A stretch of 64,000 nt of DNA from CAZYME01 sp964648115 (GCA_964648115.1 CAZYME010000013.1:1-64000); one strand, 5' to 3'. Counted from the first letter of the stretch, positions 1-9,442 are shown. Translations and numbers: made by a program. The notes: generated from the letters alone by a model not told the origin.

Positions 1-14
1 TCCAGGAGATCTCT

Positions 15-36
15 GGATGCCGTGGACAAGCCACGG
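15..36. repeat. Short palindromic repeat remnant at window edge
   Basis: CCGTGG at 20-25 pairs with CCACGG at 31-36 around a 5-nt loop. The preceding bases (2-16) are also nearly self-complementary. It looks like the end of an intergenic palindromic element that continues outside the window. No function can be assigned. Confidence 0.35.
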
Positions 37-114
37 TACGTAGGCACTTTAGAGAATTTGAGAATATGAATTGTCAACAGACCTTAAACAAACTAAAAAC
101 AATGGGGAGTTTTG

Positions 115-480
115 ATGAGAGCAATATTAGGTAGCTTGTTATTATTATGTTCACTATGCGGATATGCAGAGGAAACTACAACGATAACGGTAGATCCAAG
201 TAGCAAACAATTTGTGGTAAGTTTGCCATCAAATCCAACCACGGGTTATCAATGGACAGTAACAACCTATGATAAAAGCCTGTTAAATATGACTGGTAGC
301 CAGTATCTTCCTCCTAAGACAAAGCTCATTGGTGCAGGCGGTAACATGACGTTCACCTTTGCACTTATCAAAGGGAAATCTTACCCACAATCCACGAAAA
401 TGCTATTTACTTACGCTCGTGCATGGGATCCCAAAAGTGGGATGTTAAAAAATGTAGTGGTTAACTTTAAAGCGAATTAA
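115..480 (+). CDS. Chagasin-type (I42) cysteine protease inhibitor, secreted
   Basis: A 121-residue protein with a Sec signal peptide (about residues 1-19, ending near YAEE). The mature part carries the I42/chagasin loop motif NPTTGYQW, a central Gly-rich loop (GAGGN), and the late YARAW segment in place of the usual RPW loop. These three loops form the wedge that blocks papain-like proteases in this family. An ATG at 115 is preferred over the in-frame TTG at 112 because GGGGAG at 104-109 then has 5-nt spacing. It acts in the periplasm or outside the cell. Its target is unknown: it could be an endogenous or a host cysteine protease. A hairpin follows the gene. Family call is confident; physiological role is inference. 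Confidence 0.85.
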   Translation: MRAILGSLLLLCSLCGYAEETTTITVDPSSKQFVVSLPSNPTTGYQWTVTTYDKSLLNMTGSQYLPPKTKLIGAGGNMTFTFALIKGKSYPQSTKMLFTYARAWDPKSGMLKNVVVNFKAN

Positions 481-523
481 TAGGGCTTCGATTTCTTACA
501 TTTCACATTTAACTTTCAAAATT

Positions 524-543
524 GCTGGGCTTTTCAGCCCAGC
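524..543 (+). terminator. Hairpin after the inhibitor gene
   Basis: GCTGGGC (524-530) and GCCCAGC (537-543) form a perfect 7-bp stem with a 6-nt loop, 44 nt past the stop codon. No U-tract follows directly, so it is a possible rather than a clear intrinsic terminator. Confidence 0.45.
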
Positions 544-687
544 CTAGCGTCCTGCATGCTTTTTTGTCATCCCCGATGCTCTTGAGGCATTTTGGTAATC
601 TTTGCTTTTACTGTCTACAATTTAAACATGAGACCGTTATTTGTTTATAGCGCAGGTAAGTAATGCGCTCATACAAGGAGGCTCTTC

Positions 688-3318
688 ATGAATGATGAGC
701 AAAAAATACGTATTATTCGTCGTTTTTTGCAAGAGAAAGGCATGGGTGAGAGCTCGCCGACAATAGGCGATGACGTTGTCTTAAGGGATTACAAAGATGT
801 AGGTGTGTGTCTTGACTGGATAGAAGCGCAGGGAGCTGACGTTTTTGATATTGCAACCTTCGAAGGTAATCCAGGTAAATGGAGAGCATTTTCAAATATT
901 TTGGATCAAGCTGTTAAATTTGAACCCGGTGATCCGCCGGTGCTTAAAAGCGCAGAGCTGAGTCTTTTAGAAAGTCCTTTAGCCTTTTGGCGGAGAGATT
1001 CCCAGCTTTCTCTTCTTCCAGGTTGTGATTATTACAATCGCAACACCGCTACAATGCGCCACGCAGATGAGTTGCGAGAGTTAATCGCTCGTAGCAAAGA
1101 AAAAATGCAACCAATTATCCATAGTTTTTTACCGGGTTTAGACATAAACAATAACGCTCAGGTCCAAAAAGAAATTCAAAAATTTAGTGCAAAAGTCAAA
1201 GCTACTCCAGAAGGTAGTCACGGGCGCACTGTTGCCGAATACAAACTGACTATTTTAACTGATCTAAATAAAATCAATTTACTTCAAAGTATCGATATTC
1301 CTCAAGAAGGCATGCCCGCATTGCACTATTGCACATTGGCCGAAAGTGCAGGTGGTGTTACAGAGAAAATATCATTAATAAAGCAGGACAAAGTAATAGC
1401 ACAACTCCAGGCCTTGGTGACCGCCGAAATTACAGCGCTTGCGTATTACATTGAAAAACGGGATGAGTTTAAATTGAGCACCCAGGCTATTTTAAAATTA
1501 CCGAAACATGGGAAAACAGAGGAAGTGCAACGAGAAGCAATGGCACTTAACATATCTAGGACGTTAGGGCTAACAACCACACAATCAACAATGGTAAGTC
1601 ACCAGGGAAAACCAGCACTTTTTGTGCCATTTGATGATATTCGTTTGTTGAAAGAGGTTGCCACAGGTAAAACAATGCAGGCCTACTTATTTTCATTTGG
1701 TACATATACACACTACTCCACGCTCAATCCGGTTGGTGAAGGGATGCACCCAGAGAGATTTATTGATGATTTTGGTGCGGCTCTTGGTTTGTTTTATTTA
1801 TGTAGTGACACCGATGCGATTGGTGGGTACAGTCAAAATAAGGCTTTGAAGGGAAATAATTTATTTATATTTGATCAGGTTTTAAGTGACAAAGATAAAT
1901 TAGGGCTTGATTCTCGCTTGAGTATGCAACCGATTAAACTTTTTACTAGGCATACCCGACATGATCAGGGACGGAATCGTACATTAATTGAAGACGCATT
2001 CTTCGATAGTTCGTTTGAATCAGTGATGCAACTGAAAGACAAACAAGCAGAGCTCTTACAATATTGTGCACGTGTGGCGCATATCCACAGTACTAGGTTG
2101 CAGGAGTTGGATACATTGTATGCACATGCAGATAATGCGCAAGATCGCCAAAAAATAGGAGAGGAGATACGGGTTGTAAAAGCATTAAGAGATGATGCGG
2201 TATTACTTAGAACGAAAATTAGTGAACGTATAGATAAAATAGATGGTGTTCTGCCCCGTACAAGCAGAGAAGTTGACTCTGGGTTAATTAAGCAGGCACT
2301 TATCCTCGAACTATTGGTTAATCGACCTAAATTATATACCGATAATGGTAGACCCTACCGAGCTCCCTGGACTACTCGCAACAGAAATTATGTCTTAAGC
2401 GTTTTACCAATAGCAGAGCAGCCTGGGATGATGAAAATTGAATTTTCTGAAGCACTTCCCCAGGATATCCTCGCAATGTTAAAGCGCCAAGGTAACATTG
2501 ATGTGCAGGTAGACCCTACTGGTAAAGCAGCAATAATTAAGGCTCAAGATCTGCGAGCGCTTAATGAAATTGTATTATTTCCTGAGCTGCAGGGTGGTTT
2601 AATTGCAAATAAAGACTATTTATCTCCTGATGATACTCAGGCAATTCAATCTGCGTATGGCATAGGTCATCGTGGCAGAATTATAGATGCTATTCAGGAT
2701 TACCGCCTAGATATGGGTGCAGTCAATACAGATGCTAAATTGGCTAGTATGCAAGAAACAGAACAGGCTCTAAAGGCGTATATTGATACGGCTAAAGACA
2801 AAGGTTTTGGCATGCATATGCTGAAAAAATTATATTTTGATGTGCAGCAGCGATTGCAAAATATGATGCCCGTAGAAAGCCGGCCTGGTCAGATCAATGA
2901 AGCCTTTAGTGCTGCATTAAAACTGGATCAAGTTAGCCAGTTCAATAGAGTCGTTCAAGAAGCTGTTAGACAAAATAAAATAACTGACCCCGCATTTTTA
3001 GGGTTTCTGGACGCATGTATTGATAAAGTAACTAAGGCGAAAGATCATTTTGGTGCTTGTGCCTTAAGTGCAGAACTTGCTGCGCAGGCGGATGTTGTAA
3101 TGCTTGAGTTGCAAAGACCATTACAACAACAGCTGCTCGTCCAGGCATTGCAGGTGGGTGAGGATGAGGAAGATCTTCTTAGTGGTGTAGATCCGGTAGA
3201 AGAATGGGTTATGCTTCAAGACGGTGAGCGGGTAGTATTGGAAGAAGGATTGCGTGTTTTACCAGAAGCGCCAGATGTAAGAGACGATCCTTCTCCAGCT
3301 ATTGATATATCTACTTGA
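688..3318 (+). CDS. Large uncharacterised protein, candidate secreted effector
   Basis: An 876-residue soluble protein with no signal peptide or membrane segment. It starts at an ATG preceded by an ideal AAGGAGG. I do not recognise a full-length family. Around residues 365-395 it has CSDTDAIGG, then SQNKAL, then LFIFDQV. This spacing recalls motifs in large Legionella Dot/Icm effectors with a distant kinase-like fold, but that resemblance is from memory and weak. The middle (about 440-540) is helical and likely coiled coil. The C-terminus is strongly acidic (EDEEDLLSGVDPVEEW and beyond), as in many Icm/Dot translocation signals. The next gene follows 13 nt later, so the two are probably co-transcribed. 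Function unknown; effector status is inference. Confidence 0.75.
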   Translation: MNDEQKIRIIRRFLQEKGMGESSPTIGDDVVLRDYKDVGVCLDWIEAQGADVFDIATFEGNPGKWRAFSNILDQAVKFEPGDPPVLKSAELSLLESPLAFWRRDSQLSLLPGCDYYNRNTATMRHADELRELIARSKEKMQPIIHSFLPGLDINNNAQVQKEIQKFSAKVKATPEGSHGRTVAEYKLTILTDLNKINLLQSIDIPQEGMPALHYCTLAESAGGVTEKISLIKQDKVIAQLQALVTAEITALAYYIEKRDEFKLSTQAILKLPKHGKTEEVQREAMALNISRTLGLTTTQSTMVSHQGKPALFVPFDDIRLLKEVATGKTMQAYLFSFGTYTHYSTLNPVGEGMHPERFIDDFGAALGLFYLCSDTDAIGGYSQNKALKGNNLFIFDQVLSDKDKLGLDSRLSMQPIKLFTRHTRHDQGRNRTLIEDAFFDSSFESVMQLKDKQAELLQYCARVAHIHSTRLQELDTLYAHADNAQDRQKIGEEIRVVKALRDDAVLLRTKISERIDKIDGVLPRTSREVDSGLIKQALILELLVNRPKLYTDNGRPYRAPWTTRNRNYVLSVLPIAEQPGMMKIEFSEALPQDILAMLKRQGNIDVQVDPTGKAAIIKAQDLRALNEIVLFPELQGGLIANKDYLSPDDTQAIQSAYGIGHRGRIIDAIQDYRLDMGAVNTDAKLASMQETEQALKAYIDTAKDKGFGMHMLKKLYFDVQQRLQNMMPVESRPGQINEAFSAALKLDQVSQFNRVVQEAVRQNKITDPAFLGFLDACIDKVTKAKDHFGACALSAELAAQADVVMLELQRPLQQQLLVQALQVGEDEEDLLSGVDPVEEWVMLQDGERVVLEEGLRVLPEAPDVRDDPSPAIDIST

Positions 3319-3331
3319 GAAAGAGACAGAA

Positions 3332-4195
3332 ATGCCAACAATATTTCGAAATAAAGAGTTTAAAACGCTAGATTCCTATTTAAAGCAAAATAAGCACTCT
3401 GAAGCAATCAAATTAATGCAGTGCTGGCAACCTGCCTATTTGGCATTGTTTCAGAAGGAATATCCTAAACATCAGACCACATTAAGACAGGATGATTTTA
3501 ATCTCTTTTGGCAAAAGAGCAGAGAAAATTTACGCTTAAATAGGTACCCCAATTTTTGTTTTATGCCACAAGCAGGGATAACAGATGCTGATTTTGTTAC
3601 AGGGTATTTGTTTTATGTATTGGCATTAAAACGCAAAAAAGATGGAGACTCATCTTCAAATGATGACTTTATTTCGTATTTAGACCAAGCAATACAATTT
3701 TCTTCTATACACGCGGCGCAAATTGTATTGCAAACACTCGAAATGCGAAAAATAGAAAGTTTTGATTCATTTTGCAGGGAGTTAGCCGAATGTCTATTAA
3801 ACCTTCAGAAGTTTGCTAATCTGCATGGAACTCCAGGGTATATACAGCTTGCAGTAGGGTACTTACATTTAGCGATTCAAGCGCGTAGTCATGGGACAGC
3901 TACTCAAAGTGCAGCCGCTTTTGCCAGTGTATGGAAATATTTACACCTGGCTCGCCTTGCCGAAAAAGATTCTGCAGCGGAAATCCATAATGGTTATTTT
4001 GGGTTAGGACTTAAGTTAAGTAACCCATTTAAAATCGAGAGCATCGATGCAATGCTTCAAGAGTGCCGTAAATTGGCAGGCGATTCTTTATCCCTTACTG
4101 AACAAGGCTTTATTAAACAACAAGCTACACAAGAATATCATGCTCTAAAGGAATACTCTCAGGCGGCGGGATCAACTCGCTTAAACGGCAAGTAA
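3332..4195 (+). CDS. Uncharacterised helical protein paired with upstream effector-like gene
   Basis: A 287-residue cytoplasmic protein, almost all alpha-helical by composition, with many Leu/Ala/Gln residues and no recognisable catalytic motif. The chosen ATG at 3332 lies after GAGAAAGAGACAG, in the gap after the preceding gene; the in-frame TTG at 3302 would overlap that gene and gives a less plausible start. The helical pattern in residues 110-260 could be TPR- or Sel1-like but no clear repeat is visible. Its last 37 bases overlap the 3' end of the convergent malic enzyme gene. It may be a chaperone or partner of the upstream product, but nothing in the sequence shows this. Confidence 0.65.
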   Translation: MPTIFRNKEFKTLDSYLKQNKHSEAIKLMQCWQPAYLALFQKEYPKHQTTLRQDDFNLFWQKSRENLRLNRYPNFCFMPQAGITDADFVTGYLFYVLALKRKKDGDSSSNDDFISYLDQAIQFSSIHAAQIVLQTLEMRKIESFDSFCRELAECLLNLQKFANLHGTPGYIQLAVGYLHLAIQARSHGTATQSAAAFASVWKYLHLARLAEKDSAAEIHNGYFGLGLKLSNPFKIESIDAMLQECRKLAGDSLSLTEQGFIKQQATQEYHALKEYSQAAGSTRLNGK

Positions 4196-5883
4196 CGTGG
4201 TTCCCAAAACAGAGTCTCGATCAAGCTCTCCAAGTCTTGATCTTGATTGCACTGAGCTAGCCCAGCATCAATAGCGCTTTTTGCTACAGCAACAGCGATA
4301 TGTTTTGCGACAGCTTGAGCATCATCCAGCGATGGTAGCAAAGGAAGGAAACTATCTTTTTTGCTTGGGGAAAATTCAGTCAGAGCTTGTGAAGCTGCGT
4401 AAACCATGGATTTTGATAAACGGGAAGCACGCACAGCCAAAATTCCTAACCCGATCCCGGGAAAAACCAAAGCATTATTGCACTGAGCTACTTGCACCAA
4501 GCGTTTATGATATTCAATTGCCGGGAATGCAGTGCCCGTGGCAATCAGTGCTTTTCCATTACTCCAAGTTAAAATATCGATTGGCTGTGCTTCGCATTTT
4601 TCATCAGGGTTTGATAAAGGGAATATAATAGGGCGTTCACAATGGGAGGACATGGTTTCTATAATGTCTTGTGAAAATGCCCCCGGTTGCGCTGAGCAAC
4701 CAATTAAAATAGTTGGTTTGACGTGACGAATTGTATCCGTTAATGAAGGGAATTTTTTATCGTGCGTTGCCCAATTAACCACTTCTTTTCGTTTTCGTGC
4801 AAAAGGTTTTTGCGCATCGGTCAGTTCAGGGTCGTTTTCTACCAGTAACCCCTGGCGGTCAATTAACCAAAAACGACTATGCGCTTGCTCTGGGGATAGA
4901 CCTAATCCTACCATAGCATCTACAATTTGCTCACTAATCCCAGTGCCCGCAGAGCCAGCCCCGTAAACTACGATACGGTTTTTTTCAAGGCTCAGATCAG
5001 AAATATCACAAGCGGCAAGTAAGGCTGATAAAGTAACAGCGCCTGTCCCTTGAATATCATCGTTGAACGTACACAATTCATCTTGAAATTGATTTAAAAT
5101 TCTTCTGGCATTACCACGGCCAAAGTCCTCCCAGTGCAAAAATGCGTTTGGAAAATGTTTAGTGATATTATTTACAAACGCATGAATAAATTTATCGTAT
5201 TCTTTGCCATGAATGCGTGGCTGTCGGCAACCTAGATACATGGGGTCATCTAATAACTCCTGGTTATTTGTGCCGACATCAAGAAATATTGGAAGCGTAC
5301 GGGTGGGGTCTATACCACCACATAAACTATAGACCATCAATTTAGCGACCGGAATTTCCATGCCCCCAATCCCTTGGTCACCAATTCCAAGCACGCCCTC
5401 GCCATCAGTTACGACAATCAAGTCAATCTCAGGGTTAGAGCGGTTATTAATAATTTCATCAAGTTGATGCTGATCTGAATGCGTAATATACAGGCCACGA
5501 GGTTGACGAAACTCTCGGCTAAATTGTTTGACAGCAGTTCCAACAATAGGGGTATAAATAGTAGGAAGCATTTCTGCCAGGTGACGGCTCAGTAGTTTAT
5601 AAAAAAGAATTTGGTTTTTATCATGGAGATTGCTAAGGTAAATGTTCTGCTGCAACCGCGAAGTATAGCTTGCATATTGAAAGTAAGCGCGTTTCAGTTG
5701 TTCTTCTAAAGATTCTACACGATCCGGTAATTTACCTAGCAACCCAAACTCGTGGCGTTCCTCCTGCGTAAATGCCGTACCTTTATTGAGCTGTGGGGTG
5801 GTGAGCAGAAGCTTGCCATAGATGGATGTTTCTATGAATAACTCACTCGTTGATTTATCGCGGCTAACTTTAAAATCCAGCAT
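4159..5883 (-). CDS. maeA: NAD-dependent malic enzyme (malate dehydrogenase, oxaloacetate-decarboxylating)
   Basis: 574 residues, close to the 565 of E. coli MaeA/SfcA and alignable along its whole length. It converts malate to pyruvate and CO2 with reduction of NAD. Visible signatures include LNKGTAF and LLGKLPDRVE near the N-terminus, the tyrosine segment MLPTIYTPIVGTA, VTDGEGVLGIGDQGIGGM, the metal-binding FNDDIQGTGAV, the Rossmann glycine motif GAGSAGTGI, and FPLSNPDEKCEA. The gene runs against its neighbour, with which it shares 37 bases at the 3' end. In an amino-acid-fed intracellular lifestyle it would link the TCA cycle to pyruvate and gluconeogenesis. Family call is firm. Confidence 0.96.
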   Translation of the reverse strand: MLDFKVSRDKSTSELFIETSIYGKLLLTTPQLNKGTAFTQEERHEFGLLGKLPDRVESLEEQLKRAYFQYASYTSRLQQNIYLSNLHDKNQILFYKLLSRHLAEMLPTIYTPIVGTAVKQFSREFRQPRGLYITHSDQHQLDEIINNRSNPEIDLIVVTDGEGVLGIGDQGIGGMEIPVAKLMVYSLCGGIDPTRTLPIFLDVGTNNQELLDDPMYLGCRQPRIHGKEYDKFIHAFVNNITKHFPNAFLHWEDFGRGNARRILNQFQDELCTFNDDIQGTGAVTLSALLAACDISDLSLEKNRIVVYGAGSAGTGISEQIVDAMVGLGLSPEQAHSRFWLIDRQGLLVENDPELTDAQKPFARKRKEVVNWATHDKKFPSLTDTIRHVKPTILIGCSAQPGAFSQDIIETMSSHCERPIIFPLSNPDEKCEAQPIDILTWSNGKALIATGTAFPAIEYHKRLVQVAQCNNALVFPGIGLGILAVRASRLSKSMVYAASQALTEFSPSKKDSFLPLLPSLDDAQAVAKHIAVAVAKSAIDAGLAQCNQDQDLESLIETLFWEPRYLPFKRVDPAA

Positions 5884-6062
5884 GTATTATTTCTCTAGAT
5901 GGATCAGAATGCCTTACGATAGCCAATCTATCTGATTTATTCAAACGAATAATTCTATAAAACACATGAAAAAAGTTCATTTGTATGATAATATGTTTAT
6001 AATTTGTACGTTGATTGGTTTTGGTGTTTGCTGAAACTTATTGCAATATTTGAGGTAACACC

Positions 6063-7349
6063 ATGACTTTTTCGACATTGGGTTTGTCTGAGCCCTTATT
6101 ACGCGCAGTTCTTGAGCAAGGTTACGATACACCAACTCCTATTCAAGCCCAAGCTATCCCTGTTGTATTACGAGGGGATGATATCCTGGCTTCCGCTCAA
6201 ACAGGCACAGGCAAAACTGCTGGCTTTACTTTGCCACTGCTTCAGCGTTTAGTAGACCAACCTCGTGCTAAAAGCAATCATGTGAAGGTGTTGATTTTAG
6301 CGCCTACTCGAGAATTAGCAGCGCAAATCCATCAAAGCGTAGTGCAATACGGTCAATATCTAAACCTGCGCTCAGCCGTGGTTTTTGGCGGAGTAAAAAT
6401 TAATCCGCAGATGATTAAATTACGAGCAGGGGTGGAGATTTTAATTGCAACACCGGGAAGACTCTTAGATTTATTTTCTCAACGCGCTGTTCGTTTTGAT
6501 GAATTAAATACATTGGTCCTCGACGAAGCAGATCGTATGTTAGACATGGGTTTCATTCATGATATTAAAAAAATAGTGTCATTGATGCCCCGTACGCGGC
6601 AAACATTATTATTTTCTGCGACGTTCTCAAATGAAATTTGCCAATTAGCAAAAGCGTTTTTGAAAAACCCGGTAGAAGTCAGTGTGGCTCCTCGTAATAT
6701 AACGGCTGTGTCTGTATCGCAAAAAATTCACCCTGTTGATAAAGCGCGTAAGGCAGAATTGTTGAGTCATTTAATTCGCCATGACAGTTGGGATCAGGCT
6801 TTAATTTTTTCAAAAACCAAACACGGCGCAAACAAATTGGTTAAGCTCCTGGCATTAGATGGTATCGATGCTATTGCTATCCATGGTAATAAAAGTCAAT
6901 CACAGAGAACGAAAGCGCTGGCAGATTTCAAGGATGGCAAGGTCCGTATTTTAGTGGCAACTGACATAGCGGCGCGAGGAATTGATATTGATCAATTGCC
7001 AATAGTCGTAAACTTTGATTTACCGAATGTACCAGAAGATTATGTGCACCGTATAGGGCGTACCGGCCGAGCTGGTTCTGTAGGCCAGGCTATTTCTCTA
7101 GTGAGTGCAGATGAAGCTCGGTTATTGCAGGACATTGAAAAGCTTATTAAACAACGTCTCGAACGAGAGGAAATAGATAACTTTTCACCTAACCATAATT
7201 TACCAGTGAATGTGACATCTACCGCATCTCCTGGCCAGGCAAGAAAACGCTTCCCAACAATAAATCCGCGTGGACGTAGTAATAATTCGAATCGCTCGCA
7301 AAAGACGACTGCACAACCACAAAAAAAGCACTTTTACAAGGCTAAGTAA
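6063..7349 (+). CDS. rhlE: DEAD-box ATP-dependent RNA helicase, RhlE-like
   Basis: 428 residues with all DEAD-box motifs in order: the Q motif region FSTLGLSEPL with TPTPIQAQAIP, motif I AQTGTGKT, Ia PTRELAAQ, Ib TPGRLLD, II DEADRMLDMGF, III SAT, IV LIFSKTK, V ATDIAARGIDID, and VI HRIGRTGRAG. The tail after residue 375 is basic and rich in Arg, Asn and Ser, as in RhlE-type proteins that use it for RNA binding. It likely unwinds rRNA or mRNA duplexes in ribosome assembly or cold adaptation. It has its own promoter region, divergent from maeA. The exact subfamily (RhlE versus RhlB or SrmB) is judged by the RMLDMGF motif and the short basic tail. Confidence 0.9.
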   Translation: MTFSTLGLSEPLLRAVLEQGYDTPTPIQAQAIPVVLRGDDILASAQTGTGKTAGFTLPLLQRLVDQPRAKSNHVKVLILAPTRELAAQIHQSVVQYGQYLNLRSAVVFGGVKINPQMIKLRAGVEILIATPGRLLDLFSQRAVRFDELNTLVLDEADRMLDMGFIHDIKKIVSLMPRTRQTLLFSATFSNEICQLAKAFLKNPVEVSVAPRNITAVSVSQKIHPVDKARKAELLSHLIRHDSWDQALIFSKTKHGANKLVKLLALDGIDAIAIHGNKSQSQRTKALADFKDGKVRILVATDIAARGIDIDQLPIVVNFDLPNVPEDYVHRIGRTGRAGSVGQAISLVSADEARLLQDIEKLIKQRLEREEIDNFSPNHNLPVNVTSTASPGQARKRFPTINPRGRSNNSNRSQKTTAQPQKKHFYKAK

Positions 7350-7356
7350 GTACAAG

Positions 7357-7389
7357 GCGTCAATTTAAGACCTGTAGCCTGGTTGACGC
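7357..7389. repeat. Inverted repeat downstream of helicase gene
   Basis: GCGTCAA (7357-7363) and TTGACGC (7383-7389) form a 7-bp stem around a 19-nt loop, just after the helicase stop codon. No T-run follows. It may aid 3' end formation or be a decayed intergenic palindrome. Confidence 0.35.
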
Positions 7390-7531
7390 GTTAGCGGCAG
7401 CCGGGGAGCGGGGCTTAAATGATGGCAAAATGTTTCAATCATTGTTAATCCAGTTTAATCACACACTCCCCCAGCCATGGCCTTCAGCGCTCACTAATGA
7501 TACCATTCTGTCTTTTATAAGAGATGTTTAG

Positions 7532-7912
7532 ATGATGAAATATATTGTACTAGCGATGATCTCCATATGGGGAACAGCCTATGCAGCACATGATGATTAC
7601 TACTTCAGCCTGCATCCAAAAGTACTGCAGCAAGCTTTGCAAACATGCCCCGCAAAGCAACCTAAAGGCGTCAATTGCGATCAATTAAAAAATATTGCCC
7701 TGCGAGTTAACGAGTCAGCTTATCAATTACGCTTAGATCCTCAAGCATATGGCAAAAAAATATTATTATTACAGCAAACAATTGCCAAGCAGGAATCTGA
7801 TTTACAACAACAATCTAATCAGCCTGACCTTCAAGCATCTATTAATGAAAATAAACAGCATCTGCAAGAGCGCCTGGCAATTGTAAAATGGTTAGAATCA
7901 CCAGAAGGATAA
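7532..7912 (+). CDS. Small periplasmic protein of unknown function
   Basis: 126 residues. A signal peptide covers about residues 1-19 (MKYIVLAMISIWGTAYAA). The mature part has two cysteines (contexts TCPAK and NCDQL) that may form a disulphide, and a Gln-rich helical or coiled-coil C-terminal half. The start is one of two adjacent ATG codons (7532 or 7535). It lies immediately before surE, separated by five bases, and probably shares its transcript. I do not recognise the family; its presence upstream of surE suggests a conserved lineage-specific envelope protein. Confidence 0.7.
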   Translation: MMKYIVLAMISIWGTAYAAHDDYYFSLHPKVLQQALQTCPAKQPKGVNCDQLKNIALRVNESAYQLRLDPQAYGKKILLLQQTIAKQESDLQQQSNQPDLQASINENKQHLQERLAIVKWLESPEG

Positions 7913-7917
7913 ACGAT

Positions 7918-8676
7918 ATGAGAATACTAGTCAGTAACGATGATGGTGTACTAGCACCTGGGATTCATGCCTTAGCGAATGAGTTGGCTAGTATCGCAGA
8001 TATTCACGTAATGGCGCCCGATAGAAATCGAAGTGGGGCCAGTAACTCACTTACTTTATCGCGCCCGTTGCGCGTGAGGCAATTGGATAATGGTCATTAT
8101 AGCGTAGAAGGGACACCCACGGATTGTGTGCATCTGGGGCTGACCGGGTTTTTAGAGCCAGGCGTTGATATGGTTGTGTCAGGCATTAATGACGGTTCTA
8201 ATCTTGGGGATGATATTCTTTACTCAGGTACTGTTGCAGCAGCTATGGAGGGCCGTTACCTTGGCTTACCAGCTATCGCTCTTTCCATGGTAGGTGAAAA
8301 TATCCAGCATTATGATACGGCGGCAGTGATAGCGAGACAATTGGTTTTAAAATTGCGAGATAGTTCCCTGCCTTCGAGAACCATCTTAAATGTTAATGTG
8401 CCAGATTTGCCGCTGAATAAAATTCAAGGAATCGAGGTCACCCGCTTGGGTACGCGCCATAGTGCTGAGCCTATTGTGAAAGAATTAGATCCGCGCGGCC
8501 ACCATATTTATTGGGTGGGGCCGTCTGGGCCAGAGGCTGATGCCGGCCCCGGAACAGATTTTTATGCTGTTTCTCAGAACCGTATATCCATTACACCCCT
8601 ACAATTTGATTTGACCCATTATAAAGCTTTTGAGCAAATAGCTGCGTGGGTAGATGGCATTACCTATGATGAGTAA
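7918..8676 (+). CDS. surE: 5'/3'-nucleotidase SurE
   Basis: 252 residues, the usual length for SurE. It hydrolyses nucleoside monophosphates and short polyphosphate and is tied to stationary-phase survival. Visible motifs: the metal-binding SNDDG at residues 7-11, APDRNRSGASNSLT, GTPTDCVH, VSGINDGSNLGDDILYSGTV and NVNVPD. ATG 7918 is chosen because AAGGA sits about 9 nt upstream and MRILVSNDDG is the family N-terminus; the longer in-frame GTG start is rejected. Its end overlaps the start of nlpD, giving the conserved order surE-nlpD-rpoS. Confidence 0.96.
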   Translation: MRILVSNDDGVLAPGIHALANELASIADIHVMAPDRNRSGASNSLTLSRPLRVRQLDNGHYSVEGTPTDCVHLGLTGFLEPGVDMVVSGINDGSNLGDDILYSGTVAAAMEGRYLGLPAIALSMVGENIQHYDTAAVIARQLVLKLRDSSLPSRTILNVNVPDLPLNKIQGIEVTRLGTRHSAEPIVKELDPRGHHIYWVGPSGPEADAGPGTDFYAVSQNRISITPLQFDLTHYKAFEQIAAWVDGITYDE

Positions 8677-9403
8677 ATCTCTCAGTAGAGGGGGTTGCCT
8701 TTCAATGGCCCTGTTAGCACTTACTGGATGTAGTGAAAGGGAAGGGCTGGCTCCTGTTGTTGAGTTAAACTGGAAAGCAATTAACAGCCATGCTCGGCAG
8801 CATGTGGTCGTCCGCGGTGAGACCCTTTACGCGGTGGCGTTTCGTTATGATCAAGATTATCGACAACTTGCAGTAGCTAATCATTTACAAAGCCCTTATA
8901 CCTTACGCGTCGGGCAAGTTTTGCATTTGAGACAGCAGAAAGCTCCTATAAATCCCAGGCAAACAAGTCCTGCTAGAAATGTGAACGCCACGTGGCATAA
9001 TTACCAACCATCCAAAACTGAACCTAAACAACAATATGCCGGGGGTTGGTTATGGCCTGCTAAGGGTAAAGTGGTCGCCAATTATGTTCCACAACAAGGG
9101 AAAAAGGGCATAGATATTGCTGGTCATCAGGGTGAGAAGATTCAAGCAGCTGCAAGTGGTACAGTTGCTTATGCAGGGAATGGGCTAGCAGGCTATGGAA
9201 ATTTGATCATCATCAAACATGACAACCAATATTTAACAGCTTATGGAAATAATTTACATAACCTCGTAAAAGAAGGTCAGCGTATAAAAAAAGGGCAAAC
9301 TATTGCAGACATGGGCGTTGTCGATCGACGTTACTGGGGTGTTCATTTTGAGATCAGAAAGGCTGGAAAGCCGGTCAATCCATTGAATTATTTGCAAAAA
9401 TAA
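8666..9403 (+). CDS. nlpD: NlpD-like lipoprotein, LysM plus degenerate M23 domain (amidase activator)
   Basis: About 245 residues. A lipoprotein signal peptide ends in the lipobox LTGC. A LysM domain follows (roughly residues 45-90, HVVVRGETLYAVAFRYDQ onward), then a C-terminal M23/LytM domain. The zinc ligands of active M23 enzymes are missing: the HxxxD position reads KGIDIAG and the HxH position reads GVHFEIR. This matches NlpD, which activates the amidase AmiC during septum splitting rather than cutting peptidoglycan itself. The start is an ATGATG pair at 8666/8669 overlapping the surE stop; the more upstream ATG at 8654 is possible. The rpoS promoter lies just after the gene. Confidence 0.92.
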   Translation: MMSKSLSRGGCLSMALLALTGCSEREGLAPVVELNWKAINSHARQHVVVRGETLYAVAFRYDQDYRQLAVANHLQSPYTLRVGQVLHLRQQKAPINPRQTSPARNVNATWHNYQPSKTEPKQQYAGGWLWPAKGKVVANYVPQQGKKGIDIAGHQGEKIQAAASGTVAYAGNGLAGYGNLIIIKHDNQYLTAYGNNLHNLVKEGQRIKKGQTIADMGVVDRRYWGVHFEIRKAGKPVNPLNYLQK

Positions 9404-9413
9404 CCTGCGGCAC

Positions 9414-9442
9414 TTGACAGGTAACCTGTTGTTGTTACACCT
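9414..9442 (+). promoter_or_regulatory. Candidate rpoS promoter
   Basis: A perfect -35 box TTGACA (9414-9419) is followed after 17 nt by TACACC (9437-9442), a weak -10. A short inverted repeat CAGGT-A-ACCTG (9418-9428) overlaps the -35 and could be an operator. The site is between the nlpD stop and the rpoS start, where a dedicated rpoS promoter would be useful. Confidence 0.4.
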
